The notes: generated by a model from the letters alone, not told the origin. A stretch of DNA of 64,000 nucleotides from Marsupella aquatica (GCA_973895155.1 OZ316892.1:7750001-7814000), one strand, 5' to 3'; positions 22,318-35,030 are shown, numbered from the stretch's first letter. Program-made: numbers and translations.

Positions 22318-25300
22318 CTAAGCGGTCACGGGTTGAAAGAGAATTTTCTTCAACGTTTTGGCCATTGCCGAGCGGTCAGTGTAGCCGTCTGTGTTCTGGT
22401 AGAACAGATGCACAATTCTCGACATGTTGAAATGGAGCTGCCTAATAGATTTGGGGATGTGGGATTGTTGATGAACGACTCGCACCAGCTCGAGCATGGA
22501 CCCTTCCACCTTGGCTCTGATGTCTGAGATCGCTTCGTCCTCCGTCCAACTGGGGTTATCTCGCAACAAGATTGAGATGGAAGTTGCTTCGCTTTGGGAC
22601 CTTTTTGCCTGCAAAAAGAGAGTCCGAAATCCATGTGATTAACCAAAATTTTATTCGGAAAAGCTTGGATTCATTAAAGGAATGCCTTTTGCAAGCCTAG
22701 TTTAAGAGGTAGTAAAACATATCGACCAAAATGATGGGCGGGCGGACGACTCACTCTCCAGCCCTGGATGTCGTTAAGAAGTCGCCCAATATGATTCGTC
22801 AGATACATAAGTCGTAGCATCTGCGAATCGTCGGTAAATGCATCGCTAATTGGTTCTCCCAAGAAGAAAACAGTGCCGAGGACGATGGGCTCAAGCCCAA
22901 AAGATGGTAGTGCATTGGTCATGTACTCGTCGTAGGACTGAGTGAACGATGATGCTGTCCACTCTGCCTTCCACTCTCCCTCCGTCAAAGATGACTCTAG
23001 CCATCTCAACCACTGCAAATTAACCAGTTTCCTGAATGTCAGAATCATAACACGAGGACCACAACTCACGAACTTCCTTCATGTACACATGATTAGCAGT
23101 GTATAATTGTTGTGATATGAAGGCGAGCTGCAAAGAGTTTGCACAGACGTGCTTCAAAACTTACAATCTTTTCCAGGTCTCGGCCAATGTCGCGGCCCTG
23201 CGTGAGTGTGCCTTCCTGGGTGATTGCATTGAAGGTATTGTAAAATCCGTTGAAAATAATTTGAGCTTCCTCAGCCGTCCCGTCCATCAGAGAAGGATTC
23301 CGTCTGCAATTAAAGATTATGTAAGCTCAGTTCTTCGATCGCAATCAGTGTTCTTGGCAGTCTTCAGTTTGAGAGGCTGACCATTCGATAGACATTCAGA
23401 TGGGTAGGGAAGGACGGTATTACTCTTTAAAAGCAGCGACGAATTTGCGCTTGTCGGCTGGGTTACCTCCGAGATCAAAGTAATCATCCACAACGGTGAT
23501 AATAACACAACTCCGTGCCCACACCAAGCGCGCCGGAGAAAGGTCCGGCCCCGGGAGCACGCAAGCAGCCGAGAAGACGCCTTCGATAGATTTCTGGCGC
23601 GCGAACGACAGCTTTCCAAACCCGCAATCCTCGCTCCACCTGTCATTGCAAAGGTTATTAAGCGATTAATGGGCATGTCGACGTACGTGATACAGGCCCA
23701 ATTCATTGTACATACAAACCTCATTAAACAGGAATTTATAGTATAGCAAGTACAAACCAAGCTTTACTAACTTGGCTAATAGTTTCGTGTGTAAAGAACA
23801 ACATAAGCCAAAGGTAAGCTTCATAGCCGGCGAAGCTCCAGGCATCGACGAACTTGGCGAGTCCAATCATGCGTCATTTTTCATTTTTGGCTGTCCACCT
23901 ATTTTAAACGAAGAGAATTCTATGCCCCTCAAAACTCTGGACAAGGCTACCTTGATACAATTCTGAATCGAAATGACGATACCTCGTGACGGTTTGCAAG
24001 TCCTCCTGATGCTTGGCCTGGCAGAGATTGAAGTCGGCTTTGGCGAGAGCCAGGAAGGTCTCGTTGGTTACATATGGCATTCTGCGAATAAGAAATTCGA
24101 AGATACTGATTACTTCAGAGAATGAAATAAACGATTTCATAAACGATTGCAGAAATTTTCCATTTGTTAACGTCAGCAGCTGACGAGGGATTCGAGTACG
24201 GTTTTATTTATCTGTGATGAACTGAACATTGCCCATTGCGTTGTCCAGCGTGGTCAAAATTCGCTTGCTGAGTACTGTGGGCCCGGGCTCCTTTCAATGT
24301 GTTGAATTGGGATAAACTAAGGTTGACCGTCTAGACATGATGTACTTTTCGCTAAAGTCATTTACCTGTACAGTGATTTTCCAATCCAGATGTCATTGGT
24401 CCCGTAGTGGCTTAAGTAAGCCTCAGTCTCCATCCGTGGCAGACTGCAATACCAAGGTGTTGACAAGGCGTACTCGACCTGCATTGGCAGACCCAAAGAA
24501 AGAAATGTCGATCAGATAAGTTTGAGCAGAAATGTCGGGTTTCAAATTGAAGAACCCAGGATCGGAAACATTGCTTGCATTGGACGTCAATGATCTTTGC
24601 ACCACCAACCTCTCCAGGAAGGTCTTTGGTGATGATCCACTTGTCATTGAGGCACTCGTTCTTTTCATAGCTCTCTGCGAGAAAGCCCCGGGCAAAGTGC
24701 TCCCCAGTTTCTAGGAGGGTCTCACCAGGGAATCGTATCTGTGTTGCTCGGTAAAAGTTGAACAGACCCGTCACAGCTTGGCCCGACTGACCAGCGAAAC
24801 AGAAGAACTCTGAATCTTTTCCTGTGAACTGCCGAAAGACGTCTGCAAGCACGATGATCTAACAATTATTTTCAGCCAATTCAAAGAAATTAAGTAAATT
24901 AGGCCCTGGAGTCTAACTAAGGCTGATTTCTGCATGATTCTTGAATGAGAGCGATATAAAGGTTTGGTTGTCAAACTTCGTGAGATTTATAATTTCACAA
25001 ATTTTAAGTGACTAAATAAATTAAGACGAGAGAACGGCCTGCCACCTTCCAGAAGGACTCACCCTCATTGACATCGTAACCATGTTGGCGAAGCAACCGA
25101 AAACCCATGGCTGTATCATCTAAATCCTGCACAGCCGATCCTCTTGCCCACCCGATCCCGAAGCTCGTGAAGTATCTGCGAGGGAGCAAGACCAGGTTTC
25201 CAACCTTTGAGATTCCTTGCTGAATAAAATTTCCGGACGAAGAAAGCATAATCTCTAGATATTCGTCCTCTGACTCAAGTGATCGAATGATACTGACAAT

Positions 25301-26912
25301 GAACAGATTTGAAATCTAAGGTAAATACAAAACAGTTACAACAAGATTCTCAAATGACGTATTCTAGGGCTGTCTCAGGAGATATCCCTCTACAGTCAGA
25401 TTATGGGATCTTGAAAAGATCATGTGTAATCTAAAGAAGAGTATAACGTTCGCAATATTTAAAAGATTCTCAAAATGGAGTTCTCTTGGGTGATGGTATA
25501 GATACTCGCTTGTAAACATAGTCGAGGGAGTCCTTAATTTCCTTCTCGAAATAGCGATCGATTCCAAGTCTCTGAACTCGGTCGACGGCCCACATGTGCT
25601 CGAAGAGATCTACCGGATAGACGTTGGGCACAGCATTGTTGAAGCGATCGACGAGTCTGTTGAGATAGCCCAGCGCCTTCTCGTCTTTGGTGTGAAGCAA
25701 GCATGCCGCAGTCGAAGCAGGGCTGCAGAGGAACGAGCCATCGTCACTTTGCAGCTTCAGAAGTTTCTCCCAGTCCAATTCCTCATGAAATCCTTCCAGA
25801 GAGTGGAGGAGAGTCGTTGGCACCTTGTGCAGAATATCCATGGGGATCCTGCATTCATGCGTAAGATTTCACGTAAGGCACTGACGAAATCTTTCCTCCA
25901 ATTCTTCAGAGATCCCCTCTTGTGTGGAGCCCTACAGTGAATTTATTGAAATGGCCGAGATGATTCGCAGACAAAAGCCAAGATAAAATTGAACCCGATC
26001 AAATTTTCATCATGATGATCGAGCAGAATCTCGGATTTCTACTATCACGTACTTTGCCAGCTTCTTCTCTCTTTCAGCGGAGATTTTCGACATGATGGGG
26101 GCGTCGAAAGGAAGGTCCAGCTCAAGACCCTTCGCGTATGATATTAAAACTGGGAAGACGATTTCGAAGCCGATCATCATGTGGGCATCGACCTCGTTCT
26201 CCATCGCTTGAAGATTTTTCTGGATAAATTCGACACCTGCAGGAACAAACCATGAAGAATATATATGTGAAATGTGGCATATTGGTATCACGGACAGTAC
26301 GTGACTATCCACGTAGGTAGAGAGGGTCACAGAATCCAATTCAATACCACGCATGTTAAATGCGAAACCTCGGATCGTCGTGTCTCTGTACACCAGTCTC
26401 AGCGCAAGACTGGACATCAAAGAGTAGCCAAGCATTGCGATTCCAGAGAAAAAGGAGTCTGTACCCGAGTCTGTAGTGGTCTGAAGTACCTTTTTCTACA
26501 GCGACTGATCCGGTCTTCCAGGTCTTCAAAGCGATGATGCAAGCCAAGGTGTTACAGACGCGGTCATAGTATGAAAAGTACGCTCTGTCGCCCCAAGACC
26601 CATCTGCAAATTGGTTTTCAGTGATCCACTCTAAGGATTTGGGGAACTGCGGTCCGTCAGAGCCATCGAGAGCAGGCACGAGGGCAACCCACGCAGTGTC
26701 GTAGGGTGAAGTGGAGATTTCGCCATCCGTCATGGATCGGAACATCGCACGTATCTCCTCAATCCATTGCTTCATGTCGTCTCCTTCCTTCCCCTAAAAG
26801 TTGGGGCATCATCCACAACATTTTCTCATCAGAGAGTAATTCAGAAAGGGCCGTGATGTCTATATTCTCTGTCGACCAAAAATCTAAAACCTCCTGTTGC
26901 TTAGTACTGAGA
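22318..26912 (-). CDS. Bifunctional class II/class I diterpene synthase (copalyl diphosphate/kaurene synthase type)
   Basis: Eleven exons are placed by consensus GT-AG sites: 26793(or 26912)-26490, 26236-26053, 25848-25506, 25175-25063, 24842-24610, 24478-24366, 24081-23983, 23639-23424, 23303-23165, 23012-22755, 22608-22318, about 763 residues. Visible motifs are [29 protein letters not shown] and [10 protein letters not shown] (His and Asn that act in ent-CPP-forming enzymes), DLDD (25,115-25,126), DDYFD (23,474-23,488) and LLNDIQGW. The family converts GGDP via copalyl diphosphate to kaurene-type diterpenes in plastids. Sequence resembles moss CPS/KS. Oddities: the Glu ending the NSE/DTE motif is Lys; the exon 3-4 junction is off by one base; a coding extension upstream of 26,793 ([19 protein letters not shown]) joins only if one G of GGGG is removed. 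The N-terminal transit region is not securely placed. Confidence 0.88.
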
Positions 26913-27675
26913 CAAAAAAATCCTGAGAAATTGCGGAAGCCTTGAATTGCACCTTTCGGTAAGAGCTCAACTATGAGATTATATGGCCAAGCAACCATTA
27001 ATTTGCCGAGAGATCAATGAGATGCACCTTGTATATTTCTGGCTCCGTTTGAATGTTTCGTTCATTGGGAACTAGAAAACCTGGCACGTTCTGTTCGAAG
27101 CTTGTGACAGGCGCTGAATTATCAATCCATGATTTGCCACAGAAGCACAACGTAAGTTCGTAGATACGACTGCATGGACCGACCTTAATTACATGACAGC
27201 TTTCAAGATTTACAATCTGCAATCTGGGTAGTCCCGGTCACTTATCTCAATTTATGTATACCAGTTGAATGATAATTATACAAGATTTTGAACAAGGAGC
27301 AACTTCTCAAGTTTTTTTGTAGGAATCATGGGAGAGTCAGTTCAAGTTTCATGGGAGCGTATGCTTCAAATTTGAGCAATCTTTGAATTCCAAGGGGTTG
27401 GGATCTTGGTTAGCCACCGGCTCCTCGGAATTCCTGTCTTCCCCTACAAAAGAGCTATGCGTGGGAGGCGTGGCCACTGGAGCTTGGATATTGTTGGGTA
27501 TCGTGGCTGTGGGTGCCTGTGCTGGTCGTCTTTTCATCACCGTTGCACCGTTTATATTGTTCAGCTTTAGCAGCACAGTGAGCAAACCTTCCCACAGTCT
27601 TCGCGGTTGTGAATGAATAGCAGCGACCAGTTAGCAAGCACGATGATGCCGCACCCACTGTAGGGACATACTTAC

Positions 27676-27759
27676 CCGTGATGGACTGAGCGGGGACTGC
27701 TTGAAGAGGAGGTACAGATGATGTCGGCGAAGATGCAAAGGGAGCCCTAGAAGCTTCAC
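27676..27759 (-). CDS. Candidate exon of an organelle-targeted gene
   Basis: The segment GEASRAPFASSPTSSVP lies between a good acceptor (TTTTCAG) and a good donor (G|GTAAGT). It is in phase with the ends of both leader exons further upstream (28,683 and 29,184), which finish at GCA G. The serine/proline-rich composition fits the end of a transit peptide or a linker. The frame also stays open past the donor to a stop at 27,455 (PTVGAASSCLLTGRCYSF...), so a retained form is possible. It may be a 5' part of the diterpene synthase or a separate small gene; no domain is recognised. Confidence 0.35.
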
Positions 27760-28682
27760 CTGAAAATTGTTACAATGCAAAAAGACAACGTCACTAATTA
27801 ATACGAAAGGTCGACATTCATTTGTGATTATGTACAATGCGAAAACGACAACGTGAACAGGCATCTAGCCGATCAATAGATTCCTCATGCGATGCAGGTT
27901 AACCTCAACGCTATAATTTGTCAGATTCTTTGGTTGAAAAATGCTGTTCCGAAAGTCTGACATCAAGTGACAAAATTGAAACCTGCGCAAAGCTGACTCT
28001 TTCTCGGCGGAACAGCGAGAGATTGTCTTAAGGATGCTGGAGAGCCCTCAACGAGTTTTGCTAATTTGCACGGAACACAGGTAAGTGATTATGCAAGATG
28101 GTGGAGCTAAATCAACATAATGGATTCGAGGTGACCCGGCCCAGCTTAGTAGTGAGCTAGCCAGGAGAGACGAACGTACTTCACGGAACATCATTCCTGA
28201 CAACATGGTCAATTTGCATGTAAATAGAAACCACCCTATTCACCAGCTGCTCCAGAAATGTCCAGAGATTTGCTAATCACGTCGATCAGCTGGAGCTCTG
28301 CGAGCTTTTTACAGTCGATCAGACAATTGACATAGACGTCGAGGTGATTCGACCCAGTCGTCAGCGAGGAAAGGAAACAATGGATTCGGTGGTTCGATCC
28401 AGCTATATATAAACTACCATGGTGAGATAGCAGATCGAGAAGTACAGCAAGGAACATCATTCATCCAGTTGGTCGATATGCATGCTCAGCAAGACGAGAC
28501 CATCCTGTTCGGTGCCCATCTGTATCTGCCGAACGATGGCCTGGAGAGAAGTGCTCCAAGGAACATAATTCATTCAGCTTGATCAATCGATTTGCATCTG
28601 AAACCACCTCAGAAGGCAGCAGCTGCAGATCATTAGAATGATGGCAAGGAGGGGGTACAGATGGAAAAGTTCATTGAGTTAC

Positions 28683-28923
28683 CTGCGGCACGCAACACCA
28701 CTCCCTGAGACGAGCTGGAAAAGGCACGGCGGGAGACAGAAAGGACACTTGACTCGAAGGCCCGCAATTGCGAGTCATAATACGGCCTTTGTAACAAGCA
28801 GTTCCGTGCTGCCGTCCCCATCTGAAGATTCGTCCTCCCTTGCTCAATGTTGTCAATCGCAACAGTTACGGTCGAAGCTCGCGAAACCAGCGTCCTACTG
28901 CATGACGCCGCCGCTCCAACCAT
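28683..28923 (-). CDS. Organelle-type leader exon, copy A
   Basis: From MVGAAASCSRTLVSRAS to SVSRRAFSSSSQGVVLRAA, ending at CAG|GTAACT. It is rich in Arg/Ser/Ala and poor in acidic residues, with an RRAFSSSS motif typical of mitochondrial or dual-targeted leaders. It is a tandem duplicate of the exon at 29,184-29,427. It points towards the exon at 27,759 and the diterpene synthase, which could give alternative first exons (inference). Confidence 0.45.
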
Positions 28924-29183
28924 CCTTGAACAATAATATGAGTCAACGAAGTCGTACGGAGGACCTTCAGAAGAAGAAGAAAAAAGATTGAGCTCCGATG
29001 GTCCGTCCAAGAGATCCAGAACCTCGAAGTGAGTTCGTAAAATATCATGTCCGGAACGAATAGAAATCATTATAGAACTGCTAATGAATTTTACGAGGTG
29101 GAAATGCGTAGTTAGTTACTTGCAGCAGCAGCAATCATTCTAGAACTAAGAATCTTAAAAGGTGGACACGCTTAGTTAATTAC

Positions 29184-29427
29184 CTGCAGCAGCAGCAGCA
29201 GGCACCAACACGCCCTGAGACGAGTTGGAGAAGGTACGCCGGGAGACGGATAGGACACTTGACTGCCGCAATCGAGGATTATAATACGGCATTTGTAACA
29301 CGCAGCTCTGTGCCGTCGTTCCCATCAGAACATTCATCCTCCCTCGCTCCACGTTGTCAATTGCATCAGTTACGGTCGAAGCTCTCGAAACCAGCGCCCG
29401 GCTGCATGCCAATACTGCTTCCACCAT
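29184..29427 (-). CDS. Organelle-type leader exon, copy B
   Basis: From MVEAVLACSRALVSRAS to SVSRRTFSNSSQGVLVPA, ending at CAG|GTAATT in the same phase as copy A. The alanine tract before the donor comes from a CTG/CAG run. Shared upstream phrases (ATTGAGCTCC, GAACCTCGAAGTG) show that the duplication, about 0.5 kb long, includes sequence 5' of the start codon. Confidence 0.45.
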
Positions 29428-29657
29428 CCTCAAAACAATAGTACTGGCTCAACGACGAAAATAGTACATTCAGACGACGACGAAGGATGATTGAGCTCCT
29501 GCTGTGCAAGTGATCGACGACGATGTTCCGTGCAAGTCAGAAATCGAGAACCTCGAAGTGAAAACCTCGAAGTGAAGTGTCCACTTTATTATTCGTCGCT
29601 AAATGCTCTCAAGGTAGGAAACATCTGGTGTGCACTAAAGGACGGTTTTCACTGTGT

Positions 29658-29935
29658 GTGATAAGTGCAAACTTATACAACTCTAGAATTGTCCTGTGAG
29701 TGCGCTTATCGATATTAGTGCACTCACAGGAAAGTGCACTAATCTATTGGGGGTGCGCACTAGTTATGCACAAAGTGCAAACCTGTAAAATTGTGGACAT
29801 GACAAGAGTTCACCAGGCTCCATCAGTGAGCAGCCCTGCTACTCACGGCCTAAATTGTACATCCCTAAATTTGGTGTCCTATTTTATAATTGTATCTTTT
29901 AATTTACTCAAAGAGAGTACACACTTATCAATGGA
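29658..29935. mobile_element. Small inverted-repeat element, family B, copy 2
   Basis: The left end GATAAGTGCAAACTT and right end ACACACTTATC are imperfect inverses. The right 115 bp (GTGAGCAGCC..., CTAAATTTG-TGTCC) are related to the element at 10,198-10,366. It also holds an 11-bp inverted repeat, CCTGTGAGTGC/GCACTCACAGG, near 29,693-29,731. Confidence 0.5.
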
Positions 29936-29939
29936 TACT

Positions 29940-32730
29940 TATACTTGTTGAGGGTTTCACATTAAAGCGTTCCTTCCAGCAAAAATATTTCAGGCCTGTT
30001 GCACTTACAACAAGGTGCAAACTTGTGTAAGATGGAGAAGAAAAGGATGCCTTGCAGTTAGCCAAAGTTTGCACTCTCCAATAGCCAGAGTAGGCTTGAT
30101 CCATCCATCGATTCATCAACAACTAGACAAAAGAAAGATCCATTGATAGATTCATGGACACTGACCCACTGGCAAACCTCCCGGCTGCACCCAAACAGAT
30201 TTTTTTCCTTATATATGCCTTGAATTGCACTCTGCCAGGAGAGCCTACCCATAGGGAGTCGGGCCAGGGCGGCGGAAAGCACATATGTGCCAGGGTGCAC
30301 ATGTCTTCCATCAAAGGTCAGGGAACAACTAATAGAATCCAGCCTCTAGGGATCTTTCCTGCCCAGGAGCATTTTTGTGTTGGGATGAATTATAAAAAAA
30401 AAGCAAGATCCCTTATTATAATTGTAGATTATACAGTCTAAAGCCATTTTATATAATATTAGCCTGGATGCCGGTGCATTAAACAAAAGATATTGACGCA
30501 AGATAAAGATGTGAGACAAAGATGTCAACACAAGACCAAAGAATGTAGGCAAGGTAAATAAATGTAGGTTAGGATCAGCAATTAGGCACGGTAAAGAAAA
30601 TGCCTGGTCCAGGCATCGTCACTCCACGAGGAACTGAGAAAGGTTTTGATTTTCCCCTTTTTCCTCTCCTTGCGCACTCCCTTTCTCTGCTGTTGATCTC
30701 GCTCCCTTGCACGTACCCATTGCCTCCCTCCCCACCCTTTTCTTCCCTCCAAGGTGATTTTTAAACAGAAAATTTGAAGAAAAATATTTAAATGTACCCA
30801 ATGGAAAATGAAGATTACACTATAATAAATATCTCATACCAAAATAATGTATTTCTTGTGTGGGGGCTACATGCCAAAAAGTATTCCATGTAAAGTACAC
30901 ATTCTGTGAGTTAATCTCTTGGGTGTTGTGACTACCTTTACTTACTTGTTGTAAAAATAAATATATTCATTAAAACTGAATTATTCAGTTTACTCACATT
31001 TCTACTTTTACATTTGGCTTTAAAAAATGTACATTTGGGCAAGCAAGAAATGTCATGGCCATTAGATGTACCACTATGTTCATCTTTTGTAAATGAATTG
31101 GCTAGGACTAGAATCCTTCTCGTGAAGATCATTTTGGTCACCCTCAAGTTTACAATACATCATTTACGTGTAGCATATTGCACTATAGTGTACATTTCAG
31201 TGCTAGAAAGTGTATATTCAGTAGAGACCAAAAAGTATACATTTAGCCAGGCCTAAAAGTGACCCAGGAAAAAAACACTTTTAATGGATAGAGTGATAAA
31301 AAGCAAATATATCTCTTGGGAAGATTTGATTCAATCCAAAGGTGTGAAAAACCTTGGAAAACATCTGACAATAATGTGGTGTTCCCTCATTTTTCAATTT
31401 TGTATCCAGACAAATTTTTGGGTGGGATAGCATATTTTGTGGGAACAATATCAACTACCGTTTGCAAACACACTTTCTAGGGCCATTTTGGGTCCCTATC
31501 TGTTCAAATCAACTAAAGTTACACCTAAAACCTAATTTCTCACGTTAGTAGAATTGGAAGCTCAAGTTTAAAATGGGATGGGCACTACAACCTTTCCTCC
31601 TAGCAATTTTCTTTTTTGTGGATCTTAGCGTGCCGAGGCCCAGCATTTTAAATAAACTGGTATTGTTTTCTAAAAATCTTTTCTACTATTTTTAGTGGAA
31701 GCTAGAGTAGACACACAAGTTCAACATGGGATGGACACAAGAACTTTGGTCTTAAAGAGCCACTAGCCATGACAAAAACCTGGTTCCACATATTTCACCA
31801 TTTTTAGTATTTTGTCCTGATATTTTGAAGCAAAGTCGCAAGGTAGAGGAGAAGAACGTGAAAAATGGAGAAGTCTTGGACACTTCTCCTTTTATATCCA
31901 TTGGACTGTATCCATTGGTGGTTGGAAAGCCTTGCCATCTCTTTTGGTGGATTGCATGGGCCCGGACCCAACATTTAAATAATCCTTGCAATGTATAACA
32001 AATTGCTAAATCACAAACAAACATAAAAACCAGGCGGTAGCATCCCTGCGCACTGTACCAACCTGGTTGCCTCTACAGTATAATATGTTACTTTCTTTGA
32101 GGGTGTATATGATTGATTCCAAGTTAGAGTATCATTATCATATAATATAATAGAAGGTTGCGCCTTCTTAAAGCATGATCCTCTCTCGAATTTGCCATTT
32201 CCAATGGCCCAAAAATGAAAGAATCTAGCTCAAGAGAAAGAATAAAACCAAAAGAGTATTTACGTTAGTGTGAATGACAAGAAAATGTAGGGTTCGTAAG
32301 AGAGTCAAATAGCACAAAGTCAAAGAAAAAGGACATGGGGAAGGCTCCAAAAATGAAAGAATCTAGCCTGAGAGAAACAATAAAACAAAAAGTATATGTC
32401 ATAGTGCCCAAGGGCAAAAAATGTCAAACCCGGAGACAAGATCCCAAAGGCAAAGAAACCCAATGAAGGGGAGGAAAAGAGGGGAAAGGCCCCCGAGAAA
32501 AAAGAAGCCAAGGGGTCCCTAACCCAAAAGCCAACGAAAATGTAACCTATAAAGGAGCCGTGAAGGCTAACACGGGTCTCGGTAACTGCGCATCAAAATA
32601 TGACATATACAATGTAAGACACCCTTGCATACCGTGATAATCCTAGTTTTTTCCTTTCAATCAATGAATTCAGCCACATTTTGATGTGTGATTACCAGCA
32701 GGGGGCTAACACCCTACTGAGCGGAGAACT
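29940..32730. other. No gene seen
   Basis: AT-rich non-coding sequence; short frames only, without domains or splice context. Near 30,000-30,080 the phrase GGTGCAAACTTGTGTAAG echoes the family B ends. Confidence 0.55.
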
Positions 32731-32738
32731 GAACTGGC

Positions 32739-33035
32739 CTCGGGGGTTTCACTTCCACAAAAATGGCATATCATATGCGATGAAAGATAGGGTCATTTTA
32801 TTGGTTCTAAGGGAAGACTTAAGAATTTTTGTAGAAGAACAATAGGGTCTTTTAAATTCAATTTTGAGACTTATAAGAACATTAGGGTCTTTTTAATCCA
32901 AATTTTAGAATATTCCAAGAATATTCTAACTTTATAGGGGTTTAAAAATAATATATTTTTCTTACATTTTAGGGGGTCCAAGGCCTAAAAACGTCGCAGG
33001 CGATGGGGAGGTCCCCATATAGTGAGACCCCCGAG
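32739..33035 (-). mobile_element. Non-autonomous derivative (297 bp) of the 10.3-kb transposon, copy 2, inverted
   Basis: Bounded by CTCGGGGGTTTCACT and AGTGAGACCCCCGAG, with a perfect 8-bp duplication GAACTGGC at 32,731-32,738 and 33,036-33,043. The interior is the reverse complement of copy 1 at 19,949-20,244 (AATATTCTTGGAATATT region, GACCC...TTCTAC), so the two are members of one short family. Confidence 0.92.
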
Positions 33036-33272
33036 GAACTGGCAGGACAGCCAAGGACAGGAGTGGACGGGGGATGACGGAGGGGAGGAGGAGGGGGATA
33101 GAACTGGCGGCTTGCAGCCACACCATCGAGAAGACTCCATCCAGGACACAAGGCCAATAGAAGGAAAGGACAAAACAAAAGATTAAAACAACAGACAGGA
33201 GAAAACCACAAGGGGAGGAAAGAAAAAGCAAAGAACCTCAGACAAGAATAGTTGTGGCTGGGTGTGCGGCGC

Positions 33273-33309
33273 CGGGGGGGGGGGGGTGTTGGGTGAATAT
33301 ATATATATG
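33273..33309. repeat. Poly-G run followed by (AT)n
   Basis: An uninterrupted run of 13 G, then an AT dinucleotide tract. These are simple repeats prone to sequencing and replication slippage. Confidence 0.8.
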
Positions 33310-33389
33310 TGACCAAAACTTAGTGAGAAAGGGGGGTAAGGTTGTTTTATTTAAATTAAAAACTACTTCAATTTGCCAAACTTTTATGG

Positions 33390-33655
33390 TTGTCAAAGCC
33401 TATATTTTGTGCAATGATATCTTTATTCAACTACATTGTGTGTGCAATGATGTCTTTTAACAAAAAAAATAGTTTATTCAACAATATATTTTGCACCATG
33501 ATATATTTCTCAACAACATCTTGTGTAACGATAATTTCAACTAAACAACATCTTTTGTGTAACAACATTGATGATCTTAATGACACCTTCAATATAACAA
33601 TATACTTTATGCTATGACATCTTTGGTGAACCGCACGGGGATTGAACTTGTAGTT
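33390..33655 (+). repeat. Second ACATCTTTTG-type tandem array
   Basis: Units around CAATGATATCTTT-TTCAAC and ACATCTTTTGTGTAACAAC, ending at GCACGGGGATTGAACTTG. This is the same architecture and boundary phrase as the array at 16,890-17,215. Confidence 0.7.
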
Positions 33656-33659
33656 GTAT

Positions 33660-35030
33660 AATCCACACATTTAAGTGGACTCTCAAGTGGAGACAAAAAT
33701 TGATGTGATGCCCAGATGGAAAAGTGAAACACTCATGGACAAAAAACACATTGAAAATTATTAGCATAGTTAGCACAAATTACAATCATATTCCAAAGAG
33801 GACATGAAAATGTGCATTTGACTGGTGATAGAAGGTTCTCAACTCATCCTCAATCATGTCCTCAATCGAATCCTCTGGTATTGTGTCCATGCAGCAAACA
33901 GTCCTCCATTCTCATTCAACTGAAGGTGTTGGCGGGTTGTGTTGTGTATACATATTAACCTCATACACGTCCATATTGATCATGACATTGAAAGGTTAGT
34001 ACCCAGAGTATCATGACATGCACTATATGTAAAGTTCCTGTGTCCATCTAAGTAGGAGTGTGAAGGAATGCACATTGTGGGAAAATGCTTGACAGACAAC
34101 ATCCAAAGAAAAAGGAAAATCAACCAACACCAACCTAATTTCTGCAGTATGAAAAAGCTAGATGAGGGCATAGCTAGACTTTCAAGGAAGGGCACAACAA
34201 ATCAGAAAACCAAACATATTAAACTCTTTAAACCTTACTCTATACTTGATGATATCTTGCAATGTGAGCGTCATTGAAGACTCTTTCAAAAACTTTTCTA
34301 TGAATTCTAAGCAAGAAAGGTTTTATCAAGCGCTCAGGGAGAAATTGAAAAGTAACTAGTTTTTCCTCACAACATACCTGCCTAGAGTTTCAACTCAAAG
34401 GGTAATCTAATTTGGAATTTTGTGAGCTCTTCAATCTGGTCTTCAACACTTGATAAAATGTGGCAATGATAGGCTTATTGGAAAAATCTCTCAAAAAGGC
34501 TTCTAAGAATTCTAAGCATGAAATTAATGTTTCCTCGAGAGATCAGGGAGAACTTAAAATTGGTTTTTGTTGGTACCATACCTAGATTTTCAAGGAAAGG
34601 CAAATAATTTTAGAAAATTGTAATTTCTTGATTGTAACAATGTTAGGCTCAATGGAAAGCTCTTTAGAAAAATGTTTCTAAGTAAGCATTCTAAGCACAT
34701 GCTGACCGACCAAACGAGAAGTGTGACCACCAAACGAGAAATGTGTTTTGATTTTGTGGAAAATGGCAAAAATATCTTAAATTGATATCAAAAACACAAA
34801 TTTGGGGATGAATGCAAAATTGGATCCAACATCGGATTCCAAGTTGAGATACTTTTTGACAAAAAATGGCAAATCATTAAAATCTCTGATTTTATAACAA
34901 TTGATCCTTAAAATGTTTGTCATACAGAAAACCCATAAAACAATGATTCACAAGTCCTATCTCCGCACGCTAAATCAATTCGCCCGACAAAATGTCAAAA
35001 ACATGAATCTCCGTTTGGCAAGAAAAACAT
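33660..35030. other. No gene seen
   Basis: Non-coding, AT-rich. Loosely repeated phrases (TTCTAAGCA, CAAACGAGAA-TGTG) occur at 34,300-34,750. Confidence 0.5.

Noticed and set aside
27383-27616. Plus-strand frame with a strongly hydrophobic, membrane-like segment
   Set aside because: Antisense to Pro/Ala-rich minus-strand frames, whose complement naturally reads as hydrophobic Gly/Ala/Val/Ile; no splice or start support.
32962-33316. Pro/Ser-rich minus-strand frames next to the derivative at 32.7 kb
   Set aside because: They overlap the transposon end and poly-G run; compositional artefacts.
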